The notes: generated by a model not told the origin, from the letters alone. Counted from the first letter of the stretch, positions 26,484 through 37,797 are shown. The stretch: DNA of 64,000 bases from Microcoleus sp. AS-A8 (GCA_039962225.1 JAMPKV010000012.1:124001-188000); one strand, 5' to 3'. Program-made: numbers and translations.

Positions 26484-27503
26484 ATGCCTCAGTCAAGATT
26501 GGCCTTCAAGCGAGCAGTCCGTTTAGCTAAATTCTTACTGAATGTTGCTGCGGCGGGTGCCACAATCGCTACCCTTCTCGGTTTTGCCGGCAGTCTGTGG
26601 TGGGTTTTCGAGCTGTTCGAGCATCCCAGACCCCAATACTGTTTAATTCTGGTAGCTGCAATCATGGTTGGCGGCATTTCGCGTCAAGCCTGGAGCTTTG
26701 CTTGGTGTTTGCCGTTATTGCTCAACGTGGCGTTTATCGTTCCCCTGTTTTTCTCATCGGCTCAAGGCTCTTACTTACAACCAGCCAACCTCATCCCTGG
26801 CAGTACCTTGCGTCTTCTCCTCGTTAACCTCGATCATCACAATCAGGACACAAGGCCAGCCATAGAGTATATAGAATCACAAAACGTCGATGTAGTTCTG
26901 TTGCAAGAGCTCACATCAAGATGGCTGAATACGCTGCAATCCAATCTCTCACGATACCGAGTGGCTACGTCTTTACCACGAGAGAATTCCACAGGTGTAG
27001 CCATGCTTGTACCCACTACGCCATCCAAGTCAGTTGAGATAGAGGGGACGCAAATCGTAGAATTGCCGCCTAACTCAGGAGCACCCCTGATCGAAACTAC
27101 GCTGCGATGGGGCAGTAGAGAAGTGGTAATCCTCGGTTTGAGTATAGCCCGTCCACATAATCGCGGCTCTTCAGCCTTTCAACAGGTAGAGTTTGATGCC
27201 GCCGCCGAGTGGAGCCTTCGTCAGCAGAGACAAGACAAACGGGAGGTTGTTGTGATGGGTGACTTTAATACTACCCCGTGGTCAGGTCGATTTCGCAAGT
27301 TTCTACAGGATAGCGATCTGCGTAATTCGCTGCGCGGGTTTGGGTTGCAACCGACATGGCACGCCGCTTTACCCTCACCCCTGATGATTGCGATCGACCA
27401 TTGCTTGCATAGTCCATCTATTAGAACGATCAACCGTGCTACGGGTGCCAATATTGGCTCAGATCATTTGCCACTGTTGGTGGAATTGCAAAGAGGTTTT
27501 TAG
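26484..27503 (+). CDS. Membrane-anchored endonuclease/exonuclease/phosphatase (EEP) family protein
   Basis: 339 residues. Membrane segments occupy about 15-75 (for example GATIATLLGFAGSLWWVF), and the EEP domain follows from about residue 105. Catalytic signatures are visible: LLLVNLDHHNQ at the start, LLQELTSRW (metal-binding Glu), GDFNTTP (D260, N262) and the final GSDHLPLLV. Members hydrolyse phosphodiesters or phosphate esters, so the substrate cannot be told. The gene starts 151 bp after the TIR-WD40 gene on the same strand and could be co-transcribed. It converges with the CDF transporter, with 17 bp between stops. Confidence 0.85.
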   Translation: MPQSRLAFKRAVRLAKFLLNVAAAGATIATLLGFAGSLWWVFELFEHPRPQYCLILVAAIMVGGISRQAWSFAWCLPLLLNVAFIVPLFFSSAQGSYLQPANLIPGSTLRLLLVNLDHHNQDTRPAIEYIESQNVDVVLLQELTSRWLNTLQSNLSRYRVATSLPRENSTGVAMLVPTTPSKSVEIEGTQIVELPPNSGAPLIETTLRWGSREVVILGLSIARPHNRGSSAFQQVEFDAAAEWSLRQQRQDKREVVVMGDFNTTPWSGRFRKFLQDSDLRNSLRGFGLQPTWHAALPSPLMIAIDHCLHSPSIRTINRATGANIGSDHLPLLVELQRGF

Positions 27504-27520
27504 AGCCAGTTCTGAAGAAG

Positions 27521-28198
27521 TCACTCAGGAGACTTGGCAAACAGAGCATTCAGACTTTGAACAATCAAAGGAGTTGCACTCAGGATAATCAGCCCGGATA
27601 CGAACAGCGTGATCACAGCATCTGCCCAGAGCCAATTCAGTGCCCAAACCGCGATCGCAGCGAAAATAACCCCAATTGAACTTGCCGCATCAGCCAAAAC
27701 ATGCAAAAAGGCTCCCTTGATGTTGAGGTCATGATGGCTATCTTTGTGTAATAAGAAGATATTGATACTGTTGACTCCAAACCCTACGCTAGCCGTCACC
27801 AACATCGGCAGACTCAGTATTTCCACGGGGGGAGACTGGAGACGTTCCACCGCTTCCCAACCAATCCAAAGTGCGATCGCCACCAGTCCCAAACCATTGA
27901 TCAATGCCGCCAAGACTTCAACCCAATGGTTTCCCGGTACTGAATCACTAGAGCTGCGGCGCTGAGCAATCCAGCTTGCCAGTAACGCCAGTATCAACGC
28001 CAAACAATCAGACGCTAGATGACCTGAATCAGCTAGGAGTGCAAGACTATGGCTAAATAATCCTACGGCTAACTCTGCAACCGCAAAGCTACAAATCAGA
28101 ACCAACGCAATCAGCAGTAACCTCACCTTACTGCTTGGTTGGGGTGAATGACTTACAGGAATTGTGTGATGAACGCAGGAGGTGGAATGATGATGCAT
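27521..28198 (-). CDS. Cation diffusion facilitator (CDF) transporter lacking the C-terminal domain
   Basis: 225 residues with six membrane helices. Metal-site motifs are HLASD (LLADSGHLASDCLALI) and HVLADAASS, the paired HxxxD-type sites of CDF Zn2+/Cd2+/H+ antiporters. The His-rich start MHHHSTSCVHH can bind metal. The family usually has about 80-90 further residues forming a cytoplasmic dimerisation domain; here the protein ends just after helix 6 (QSLNALFAKSPE). Such short CDFs exist, so this need not be a broken gene. Zn2+ export is most likely. Confidence 0.87.
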   Translation of the reverse strand: MHHHSTSCVHHTIPVSHSPQPSSKVRLLLIALVLICSFAVAELAVGLFSHSLALLADSGHLASDCLALILALLASWIAQRRSSSDSVPGNHWVEVLAALINGLGLVAIALWIGWEAVERLQSPPVEILSLPMLVTASVGFGVNSINIFLLHKDSHHDLNIKGAFLHVLADAASSIGVIFAAIAVWALNWLWADAVITLFVSGLIILSATPLIVQSLNALFAKSPE

Positions 28199-28271
28199 TG
28201 CAATTCGCTAAAAATGTTCTAATTAAAACCTACACACCCATAGTTTTGCTAATAATCAACCCTAACACTAT

Positions 28272-28586
28272 GTGATGACTAACTTGTGGCAAAAATGTTT
28301 CATGTCTGTGTACTACAGAAAGCAATCCCTTGATACTGTAAGAAAAGATGTGAAGCCGCTTACACCCCTTTCAGAAATCGGTCGCTTACTGACAATCCTG
28401 ATGATTTTGACGGGGATTGCCCTCATTCCCTGGCAATTAGGGGATTGGATTCAGCAATTAATTAAAACGGCTAACCAAATAGAGATGCCTTGTCTAGGTT
28501 GTGGCTTACCGTTCCATGACAAGGCATCTCTATTCTGTAAAATCTGTGGCACTCCCTTGGAACAGGAGCCAGAAGAAGTGCTGTAA
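28272..28586 (+). pseudogene. Fragment of a potassium-channel gene (C-terminal tail only)
   Basis: Residues from about 31 onward match the tail of the channel at 14988-15812 closely: EIGRLLTILMILTGIALIPW against EGGRLLTVLMILTGIALIPW, then CLGCG and CKICG against CSGCG and CKICG. The homology begins just after the selectivity filter; the pore and voltage sensor are missing and the first 30 residues are unrelated. No ribosome-binding site is evident. It looks like a decayed duplicate, although a small membrane zinc-ribbon protein could be expressed. Confidence 0.75.
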
Positions 28587-28612
28587 CAAGTAGCGAATTT
28601 AAAGAATTAATC

Positions 28613-29308
28613 TCAAAACTCAATCCCCGCTTGTGCCTTAATCCCCTGTTCCCGAAAAGGATGTTTAACCAGCGTCATTTCCGTCACTAAGTCAGCTCGC
28701 TCAATTAAAGCAGCAGGTGCGCCTCTACCCGTCAAAATGATGTGAGACATGTCTTGCTTTTGTGCCAATCCTGCTAGAACGTCTTGAACATCTAGGTAAC
28801 CTAGCTTTAAGGCGACATTCACCTCATCTAACAGTACGAGTCTAAAGTCTGGATTACGGATAAATTCTAACGCCTTGTCCCATGCAGCTTTCGCTTTTTC
28901 AATGTCTCGTGCTCGATCTTGAGTTTCCCAGGTGAACCCTTCTCCAAGTGCGTGAAATTCTAACTGGGGGGTTTCGTCGGGCGCGGCTAATGTCCAGTGT
29001 TGGAAAGCGGCTTTCTCGGCTGGTTCCCAAGCTCCCTTAATGAATTGTATGATTGCAACTCGATAACCATGACCGAGCGATCGCAAAACCATCCCTAACG
29101 CGGCTGTCGTTTTCCCCTTGCCGTTGCCTGTGTTAATAATGATCAGACCCTTCTCTTGCGAGGCTTGGGCAAGGCGCTGTTCTTGTACCTCCTTACGCCG
29201 CTGCATTTTGCGCCGATATTGCTCAGGCGTCAGTCCAGACGATTCTGAACCAGAAACATCGGAAAATTCCAACGTTTCGTTTGAGTCAGTTTGAGAGTTG
29301 ATTTTCAT
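28613..29308 (-). CDS. cobO: Cob(I)alamin/corrinoid adenosyltransferase (CobO/CobA/BtuR type)
   Basis: 231 residues from ATG 29308 (an in-frame TTG three codons upstream is the alternative). It transfers the adenosyl group of ATP to cobalt in corrinoids, in coenzyme B12 synthesis or salvage. The P-loop GNGKGKTTAALG, then RVAIIQFIKGAW, LLDEVNVALKLGYL and HIILTGRGAP are the CobO-family blocks. The N-terminal 50 residues are a variable Gln/Arg-rich extension. No cobalamin riboswitch is seen in the short gap upstream. Confidence 0.94.
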   Translation of the reverse strand: MKINSQTDSNETLEFSDVSGSESSGLTPEQYRRKMQRRKEVQEQRLAQASQEKGLIIINTGNGKGKTTAALGMVLRSLGHGYRVAIIQFIKGAWEPAEKAAFQHWTLAAPDETPQLEFHALGEGFTWETQDRARDIEKAKAAWDKALEFIRNPDFRLVLLDEVNVALKLGYLDVQDVLAGLAQKQDMSHIILTGRGAPAALIERADLVTEMTLVKHPFREQGIKAQAGIEF

Positions 29309-29370
29309 CGAGAACAACTAGAAAGACAACGAGGTATGGCGAAATTAGTGAAAGGGGGGCAACCACGGCT

Positions 29371-29386
29371 GGAGCTTTAGTGAGGA
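29371..29386. repeat. Copy of the dispersed GGAGCTTTAGTGAGGA repeat
   Basis: GGAGCTTTAGTGAGGA lies in the short gap upstream of cobO. Related copies occur at 9477-9490 and, in the other orientation, at 53303-53320 and 62832-62849. All four are intergenic. The family is probably a decayed mobile or structured repeat. Confidence 0.7.
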
Positions 29387-29449
29387 GATTGCCCCTACAG
29401 GAGGCGTTCGTGCGTAAGTCCTGAACGGTTCACCCCCATCCCTAATCGA

Positions 29450-29866
29450 TTATTTCATCCAAGAATAGTCCCAGGATGGCTGCTCGATGTCTTCAATCCA
29501 GTCAGTTCGATCGCCCAGACTGTCGTGTACAAAAGGCTTCTGTATATTTTCCATCCAGGAGAAATCCCAGTAAGGCGAATTGAATTCTTCAACCACGAGT
29601 ACCATATCCCCTTTGTAATTCTGATTCACTTCCATCGCTTTCGAGCGCAAATGAGCGGGTACATAGCGCAGGTGAACCGGCAATCCGTGCCCTAGCATAA
29701 ATTCGGCTAATTGCTCGGAATGGATGTAGATTCCCTGTGCATGTAGGTTGTGCAAAATGTCTTCAAATGTAGGCCATTGATTTTTCGCTTTAGAAAGAGA
29801 AGACAACTTCATGCTATTTAGAGCAGTAGAGAGGAGCTCGCTTGATATCGCTAACATTGGTTGCAT
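29450..29866 (-). CDS. Hypothetical protein with paired WDYSW motifs
   Basis: 138 residues, no family recognised. The N-terminal half has WPTFEDILHNLHAQGIYIH and LRYVPAHLRSKAMEVNQNY, which look like a folded helical domain. The C-terminal part has two copies of a short motif, SPYWDFSWMENIQKP and QPSWDYSWMK, about 30 residues apart. There is no signal peptide. Amino-acid composition and frame length support a real gene. It is on the same strand as cobO but 130 bp away. Confidence 0.6.
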   Translation of the reverse strand: MQPMLAISSELLSTALNSMKLSSLSKAKNQWPTFEDILHNLHAQGIYIHSEQLAEFMLGHGLPVHLRYVPAHLRSKAMEVNQNYKGDMVLVVEEFNSPYWDFSWMENIQKPFVHDSLGDRTDWIEDIEQPSWDYSWMK

Positions 29867-30331
29867 TTAGACAGAAGTGTGCTGAGTCGTGAATTCTTGA
29901 AGCGACTGACAAGGCGAAGTTTTACCGGGGAATAAAACTTAGCCGTTACTGATGTCTTTATCTACACTTGGCTTTACCCAGAGAATGTTTGGATTTTATT
30001 AAGTTGTAGAGAACACGATACTTAGCTCAAGAAACGCTTGTGTCAGCTTGGCGTATGGCTGCTGTTGCCAAAACTCTATTGCTGCATTGTAGTCCTTTTG
30101 GAGGCGATCGCTGCCCATTGTGCTAACAAAGCCGCGAGACGATAGCGTTGACTCAACTGAACAAGCCGCACATGGCAAGACGCTAACCAGGAGCTAGTAG
30201 GATGTAGTCTAGCGGAGCTAGCGCCTAAGGGCAAAGCTACCTTGATATATCCAGGTTGCCAATGTAGATGGTCAGGGACGCGCTTCAACATCCGCTTAGG
30301 TACAATTCATCTATTTGATTGACTAATTTTT
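29867..30331. other. Intergenic region before the macro-domain gene
   Basis: This 465-bp gap is between divergent genes. Around 30205-30240 it contains a CTAGCGGAGCTAGCG-type repeat joined to CCTAAGGGCAAAGC, similar to palindromic repeats elsewhere in the window. A 71-codon minus frame here has no recognisable product. Nothing else is supported. Confidence 0.45.
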
Positions 30332-30865
30332 ATGATATCAGGGAAGATTACTCTCCTTGAAGGAGATATCACTCAGCAGTCGGTCGATGCCATTGTCAAC
30401 GCCGCCAACACCTCTCTTTTAGGGGGTGGTGGGGTGGATGGAGCCATTCATCAAGCCGCAGGGCCAGAATTACTGGCAGAATGCCGACGTTTAAATGGCT
30501 GTAAAACGGGCGATGCCAAAATTACCAGGGGTTACAATCTCCCTGCCGATTGGGTGATTCACACCGTAGGGCCAGTTTGGCATCATGGAAACCATGGGGA
30601 GGATGAGCAATTAGCTAGCTGTTATCGCCGTTGTCTCGCCATTGCGGAGCAATATGAGATTCGCTCCATTGCTTTCCCCGCGATTAGTACAGGTGTTTAT
30701 GGCTTTCCTCCAGAACGCGCTGCCAAAATTGCCGTGAAACAAGTCAAGACGTTTTTGGAACACCCTTCCTCCGTAGAGGCTGTGATGTTCGTCTGTTTCA
30801 ATCGCCAGACCTATGATTGCTATAGGTCGGCAGTGAAAGAAATTTTATCTAATGAGCAAGGATGA
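30332..30865 (+). CDS. Macro-domain protein, O-acetyl-ADP-ribose deacetylase (YmdB-like)
   Basis: 177 residues forming one macro domain. [40 protein letters not shown] and [11 protein letters not shown] are the family's ADP-ribose binding blocks. YmdB-type members hydrolyse O-acetyl-ADP-ribose or ADP-ribose esters on proteins and also affect RNase III in E. coli. The stop overlaps the phosphate permease start (ATGA), so the two are likely translated together. This pairing is not one I know to have functional meaning. Confidence 0.93.
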   Translation: MISGKITLLEGDITQQSVDAIVNAANTSLLGGGGVDGAIHQAAGPELLAECRRLNGCKTGDAKITRGYNLPADWVIHTVGPVWHHGNHGEDEQLASCYRRCLAIAEQYEIRSIAFPAISTGVYGFPPERAAKIAVKQVKTFLEHPSSVEAVMFVCFNRQTYDCYRSAVKEILSNEQG

Positions 30866-32130
30866 TGCTGGTACTACAACTGGGTCTGACGGCAATCCTA
30901 GCTTTCTACCTGGCCTGGAATCTAGGCGCTAACGATGTCGCTAATGCGATGGGGACTTCTGTGGGGTCAAAGGCGGTTACGCTCCGGCAAGCGCTTGTGA
31001 TTGCTGGCATTTTGGAGTTTACGGGCGCGGTTTTATTCGGTCATGGCGTTTCCGCCACCCTAGCCACGGAAGTCGCTAACCCCGAATTGTTTGCGGACAA
31101 GCCTCAACTGCTGATACTAGGAATGATTGCAGTGTTATTGGCTTGTGGTTTATGGCTGCAAATTGCCACTAGCAAGGGTTGGCCTGTTTCATCGTCTCAT
31201 GCGGTGGTGGGAGCGATCGCAGGATTTAGTTGGGTAGCAGCCGGTTTTGGTGCTGTTGATTGGTCAAATATTCGTCTGATTTCCCTGGCTTGGGTCGCTA
31301 CGCCAGTGGTGAGTGGCCTGATTGCTGTGGGCTTCTACACTGTCGTCAGGTACTCCATTCTGGATCGCCCCAACCCCATCGTCCAACTGCGCGAGTGGAT
31401 TCCTTGGCTGAGTACCACACTATTTAGCGTCTTCGGCATTATCGTCCTGCCGACTCTATTTCAACAACCCTTTTTTGCGGCTTTGCCGATTCCCTCCCAC
31501 GACTTACCCATTGCTACGGGGGCTGTTGCGGCTGTTGCTCTGACTATTATTAGTTGGCGACAACTCGCTCGGTTTACAGACATACCCAATGCTCAAGATT
31601 CCCCATTCTCCAATCCTGTAGAACGATTACTCGGACGCTTCCAAGTCTTGAGTGCTTGCTTTGTTGCCTTTGCTCATGGGTCGAATGATGTGGGAAATGC
31701 GATCGCTCCCTTAGCTGCGATCGCCTATATTCTACGTACAGGTTCTGTTCCCCTCACGGGATTTAACGTTCCTTTGTGGATTCTCATCCTCGGCGGGGCT
31801 GGTATCGTTTTTGGTTTAGCCATTTGGGGCAAAAATGTCATCGCCACCATTGGAGAAAATATCATTCCGCTCCAACCCAGTAGTGGATTTTGCGCCGAAC
31901 TTGCCACTGCCACCACCATTTTGCTGGCTTCCCGGTTTGGCATCCCTGTTTCTACGTCCCACGCTTTAGTTGGTGCTGTTGTTGGCATTGGACTGATTCA
32001 AGACTGGAAGAAAGTCCGTTTACAAACGGTTCAAGGGATTGCACTGGCTTGGATTATTACCCTACCCATAGCCGCTGGTTTAGGAGCATTGATTTTTGTC
32101 TGCCTGCGTCTACTGTTTTTTAAGGGGTGA
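30862..32130 (+). CDS. Inorganic phosphate transporter, Pit family
   Basis: 422 residues, about ten membrane helices. The duplicated Pit signature is clear: [20 protein letters not shown] near the N-terminus and [17 protein letters not shown] near residue 270. Pit permeases carry metal-phosphate with protons or sodium at low affinity. Start ATG 30862 overlaps the macro-domain stop; ATG 30865 is the equally possible next codon. The gene is followed by a heptamer repeat tract. Confidence 0.93.
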   Translation: MMLVLQLGLTAILAFYLAWNLGANDVANAMGTSVGSKAVTLRQALVIAGILEFTGAVLFGHGVSATLATEVANPELFADKPQLLILGMIAVLLACGLWLQIATSKGWPVSSSHAVVGAIAGFSWVAAGFGAVDWSNIRLISLAWVATPVVSGLIAVGFYTVVRYSILDRPNPIVQLREWIPWLSTTLFSVFGIIVLPTLFQQPFFAALPIPSHDLPIATGAVAAVALTIISWRQLARFTDIPNAQDSPFSNPVERLLGRFQVLSACFVAFAHGSNDVGNAIAPLAAIAYILRTGSVPLTGFNVPLWILILGGAGIVFGLAIWGKNVIATIGENIIPLQPSSGFCAELATATTILLASRFGIPVSTSHALVGAVVGIGLIQDWKKVRLQTVQGIALAWIITLPIAAGLGALIFVCLRLLFFKG

Positions 32131-32154
32131 TAGGGTAAGCTGACGCTGACGATT

Positions 32155-32235
32155 AAGGCAGAAGGCAGAAGGCAGAAGGCAGAAGGCAGAAGGCAGAAGG
32201 CAGAAGGTAGAAGGCACAAGGCAGAAGGCAGAAGG
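32155..32235. repeat. Heptanucleotide tandem repeat (AAGGCAG)
   Basis: About eleven copies of AAGGCAG, with two variant units (AAGGTAG, AAGGCAC), lie between the convergent Pit and ligA genes. This is a short tandemly repeated repetitive sequence of the type described in cyanobacteria. The same unit in reverse orientation occurs at 62790-62831. It is open in one minus frame but that frame is not a gene. Confidence 0.9.
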
Positions 32236-32246
32236 GAAATCGGTGT

Positions 32247-34343
<2,097 letters not shown>

Positions 34344-34437
34344 TTAGACTCTAGTTTAGCGACAAGGTTCGCGATCGCACTCTTCTGACAGAACTAAGCA
34401 AGAAAGCCCACTTCCTTTTAGGCGTAGGAGTGTTAAC

Positions 34438-34866
34438 TTATGGGTGATTCTCCCGACACGCGGACAACCAACCCGCTAAGAACCAGTACCAGCGCGATCG
34501 CTCAAATGGGTAACGATAGGATGCTTCTAGGTGTCCTGTTTGTTGAAGTGTTTCTAATCCGAACTTACAACGCTTTTTTAAGGAGACACAGGCATCATAA
34601 CCCTCATGCCAGGACGGGATAACTATATATTCCATCTGCCCGATACAGATTTCGAGTCGGGCTTTGAGGGCATTGGGGATATTTTCAGCGTAGAGGCAGC
34701 GGCGGATGACTGTAGCCAGTACTCCTGGTGGCTCGTGGCTGTACGGTTCCTCACTGTAGGGTGTTCCCTCACCCTTGGCAAGCCGTTCTATGTGTAGCAC
34801 AGTTGATTCTATGGGCAACCCCCAATGAGGAACAAGCCGATTGGTTTTTATCTTTTCGTCAGTCAT
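34438..34866 (-). CDS. Hypothetical protein (weak resemblance to ribosome modulation factor end)
   Basis: 142 residues, no firm family. The second half contains WHEGYDACVSLKKRC and PFERSRWYWFLAGWLSA. A Gly-Tyr-x-Ala start followed by R-x-x-W..L-x-G-W-x-x-A recalls the ribosome modulation factor pattern, but the spacing differs and I regard this as weak. There are no membrane segments. The composition (Trp, Cys, His rich) is unlike a random frame. It is divergent from the first Ser/Thr kinase gene, 174 bp away. Confidence 0.55.
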   Translation of the reverse strand: MTDEKIKTNRLVPHWGLPIESTVLHIERLAKGEGTPYSEEPYSHEPPGVLATVIRRCLYAENIPNALKARLEICIGQMEYIVIPSWHEGYDACVSLKKRCKFGLETLQQTGHLEASYRYPFERSRWYWFLAGWLSACRENHP

Positions 34867-35040
34867 GGGAACTCGTGTTAATTCATGAGTGTGCGGTGAT
34901 CAATCACTTGTGGCTCCTCCTCCACATTCGGTAATTCCAGTGCTACGCCCGGATTGTTTTTCCGAAATCGGCGATCGCACCCGCGTAGATTAATGAAATT
35001 GGGCAAAAACTAGCACCCGCTAGTTGTAGGAAGCTTCATC

Positions 35041-36366
35041 ATGACTAGTCTTAGCTTGGGCGATTCCCCGAAACAGATACTGCGCGGGCGCTACGAAGTT
35101 CAACAGCGTCTGGGCAAGAAAGCTGGGCGACAAACCCTGCTGGCGAGTGAATTGGACACTCAAGAATTAGTCGTCATCAAACTGCTCACCTTTAGCAGTG
35201 ACTTTAATTGGGATGACTTGAAGCTATTTGAACGCGAGGCTGAAACTCTCCAATCCCTCTCACATCCTGCCCTGCCTCGCTATCTCGATTCCTTTGAACT
35301 CGATACACCAAACGGCAAAGGATTTGCTTTGGTGCAGAGTTATATTGAAGCGCCCTCTCTGGAGGAGCATCTTAAACAGGGGCGAACGTTTAGCGAGGGT
35401 GAGATCAAACAGTTAGCTAAGGCTCTCTTAGAAATCTTGATTTACCTGCATGGGCAAAAGCCGCCTTTGATTCATCGCGACATCAAGCCCAGCAATATTC
35501 TTTTAACAAATCGCTCTGGCAATCGTGTCGGGCAGGTGTATCTGGTTGATTTCGGTTCAGTTCAAACTCTCGCAACTCAAGAAGGTAGAACCGTAACAGT
35601 AGTAGGAACTTATGGCTACATGCCTCCTGAACAATTTGGGGGACGAGCCGTTGCTGCATCCGACCTCTACAGCTTAGGAGCAACATTAATCGCCTTGGCA
35701 ACAAAGATGCATCCCGCCGACTTACCTCAAAAGGACATGAGGATTGAATTTCAGCAAGCCGCTCATCTCAGTCCTGCTTTTGTCGATTGGCTGAACCAGA
35801 TGATAGAACCGAGTTTAGATCGTCGCTTCACCTCTGCCGAAACAGCATTGCAAGCTCTAGAACAGCCCTTAAGCCAGAGTAATCAGCTCTTGCTCAACAA
35901 AGAAAATCCAGTAACAACGATTGAGTTGCTATGGAACACCCTCTGGCGCAGTACAGCGATAGGAGTTTTTGCGGGAGCCGCCTACGGTGGAATCTATGGC
36001 ACAGCCATTTTTCCCGGTATGGGGACAATGTTTGGCGCATACTTTGGTGGGTTGGCAGGCTTTTTTGCTGGCTTTGCCAACGGACTATTCGTCGGGATTT
36101 GCACACGTTTATGGTACTTTCCCCTGAGAAATCCTCGACTTCATCGGCGAGTTGTTGGCCTACTGAGTACCTTATTGAGCATCGCTGGAGGTTTAATCGG
36201 CTTTGATATCCTCAACGTTGCTCCATCCGGTCTTTTGCCCAACGTTTCCAAGTCGCTTGCCTTCTTGGTTGCGCCTGCCTTAATTGCAGGGCTATCGATG
36301 GGGTTAATCAGTCAACGGATTGCCCGCTGGTATGAACGGGAAAGCAGACGGCGCGGGACAAGATAA
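35041..36366 (+). CDS. Ser/Thr protein kinase with C-terminal Gly-rich membrane region (paralogue 1)
   Basis: 441 residues. The Hanks-type kinase domain (about 15-270) has K47 (VVIKLL), the HRD loop H145-D147 with K149 and N152 (HRDIKPSNILL), DFG D170 (DFGSVQ) and a PPEQ activation-loop end, so it should be active. The ATP loop is atypical (LGKKAGRQTLLA rather than GxGxxG). The C-terminus has Gly/Ala-rich membrane helices (GAAYGGIYGTAIFPGMG). It is followed after 48 bp by a paralogous kinase on the same strand. Confidence 0.92.
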   Translation: MTSLSLGDSPKQILRGRYEVQQRLGKKAGRQTLLASELDTQELVVIKLLTFSSDFNWDDLKLFEREAETLQSLSHPALPRYLDSFELDTPNGKGFALVQSYIEAPSLEEHLKQGRTFSEGEIKQLAKALLEILIYLHGQKPPLIHRDIKPSNILLTNRSGNRVGQVYLVDFGSVQTLATQEGRTVTVVGTYGYMPPEQFGGRAVAASDLYSLGATLIALATKMHPADLPQKDMRIEFQQAAHLSPAFVDWLNQMIEPSLDRRFTSAETALQALEQPLSQSNQLLLNKENPVTTIELLWNTLWRSTAIGVFAGAAYGGIYGTAIFPGMGTMFGAYFGGLAGFFAGFANGLFVGICTRLWYFPLRNPRLHRRVVGLLSTLLSIAGGLIGFDILNVAPSGLLPNVSKSLAFLVAPALIAGLSMGLISQRIARWYERESRRRGTR

Positions 36367-36414
36367 GTCTTCCCAAGGCCACAAAAACTAGAAAGCGCAC
36401 ATGGAGATGGAAAA

Positions 36415-37797
36415 ATGACCAATCTGATATTGGGACAGCGCTACGAAGTACAGCAACAACTGGGAAAACAACCTGGACGACAAACGCTTCTAGCCCGTGA
36501 CTTGCAAACTGAAGAACTGGTAGTAATCAAACTGCTGTCTTTGGGTAATGACTTTGAATGGCAGCACCTGAAGCTATTTGAGCGGGAAGCCGAAACTTTA
36601 AAAGCACTTTCCCATCCGGCAATTCCTCGCTACCTCGACTATTTAGAGGTCGATTCACCCAACAATAAGGGATTTGCTTTAGTCCAGAGCTATGTGGCAG
36701 GAAAAACTCTAGAGCAACATCTCAAAGCAGGGCGTACTTTTAGTGACAGCGAAGTTAAAGAATTAGCCACAGCCTTGTTAAAAATCCTCCATTACCTCCA
36801 TGAATATGATCCGCCTGTCATCCACCGAGATATCAAGCCCAGCAATATTTTATTAACCAATCGCTCTGGTAATAGTGTGGGTCAAGTCTATTTAGTCGAT
36901 TTCGGCTCTGTTCAAACGATTGCAGCCCAAGAAGGGGGAACCATTACTGTTGTCGGAACTTACGGGTATATGCCACCGGAACAATTTGGTGGACGTACTA
37001 CTCCAGCTTCTGACCTCTACAGTTTAGGTGCAACCTTAATTTATCTAATCACGGGTCGTCATCCTACTGAACTTCCCCAAAAAGATGGACGAATTCAATT
37101 TCAGCAGGTTGCCAATCTTGAGGCTACTTTTAGGGATTGGTTAGAGTGGATGACCGAACCGAGTTTGAATCGACGCCTAACCTCTGCGAGGGAGGCACTG
37201 CAAGCTCTACAAAATCCTCGAATTAGGAATGAAAATCTCGGTCGAATTGTCAGGAAACCGCCAGATAGTGAGGTGATTTTAACCAAAACGGCTGATTTTT
37301 TGGAAATTTTATTTCCACCCAAAGAATTTGGTTTTTTTGATGTCGCTTTACTTGCGTTGGTAACTCCATTTTTATTGTTTTGGGTACAAATTCTGTGGGT
37401 AAACATTACCTCTGAATCTATGATTTTTTTGATTTTCGCTTGTAGTTTTTTTGTTCTCGTTTGGGGCGGGTTTTTTGCGAGTTTATTCGTGCCAACTCGA
37501 TTCAGAGTCGAACGAGAGAAAATATCTTTTTTTAAAGATTTTTGGGGCTTAAAATGGCAGCGATCGCATCCGTTGCCGAAACAAGAGAGCTATCAGATAG
37601 AATCCACCCAAGAATATCTGATAACTAATCTGAAAGGTGAAAATGTATGGCTTAGCACGCGGTTAACGATTCGCGTTGGAGAGCGGTCATATGAGCTGGC
37701 GAGGAAAGGCCAGTTGACTGAGGAAGAAATCAAATGGTTAAATGATGAATTGATCGAATGGTTAAGATTGCCGAGAACAAAAAAGAACGCAATATGA
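36415..37797 (+). CDS. Ser/Thr protein kinase with different C-terminal membrane region (paralogue 2)
   Basis: 460 residues. The kinase domain is highly similar to the preceding gene, with K39, the HRD loop (H137, D139) and DFG at D162 in DFGSVQ. The C-terminus has two hydrophobic helices (about 300-355) and then a soluble beta-rich region with FRVEREKISFFKDFWGLKW, unlike the Gly-rich tail of its neighbour. The tandem arrangement suggests gene duplication followed by exchange or divergence of the output region. The substrate is unknown. Confidence 0.92.
   Translation: MTNLILGQRYEVQQQLGKQPGRQTLLARDLQTEELVVIKLLSLGNDFEWQHLKLFEREAETLKALSHPAIPRYLDYLEVDSPNNKGFALVQSYVAGKTLEQHLKAGRTFSDSEVKELATALLKILHYLHEYDPPVIHRDIKPSNILLTNRSGNSVGQVYLVDFGSVQTIAAQEGGTITVVGTYGYMPPEQFGGRTTPASDLYSLGATLIYLITGRHPTELPQKDGRIQFQQVANLEATFRDWLEWMTEPSLNRRLTSAREALQALQNPRIRNENLGRIVRKPPDSEVILTKTADFLEILFPPKEFGFFDVALLALVTPFLLFWVQILWVNITSESMIFLIFACSFFVLVWGGFFASLFVPTRFRVEREKISFFKDFWGLKWQRSHPLPKQESYQIESTQEYLITNLKGENVWLSTRLTIRVGERSYELARKGQLTEEEIKWLNDELIEWLRLPRTKKNAI

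Noticed and set aside
32031-32219. Minus frame encoding repeated LPSAFCL
   Set aside because: It is translation of the heptamer tract and the same peptide appears in the tract at 62790; no sign of a gene.
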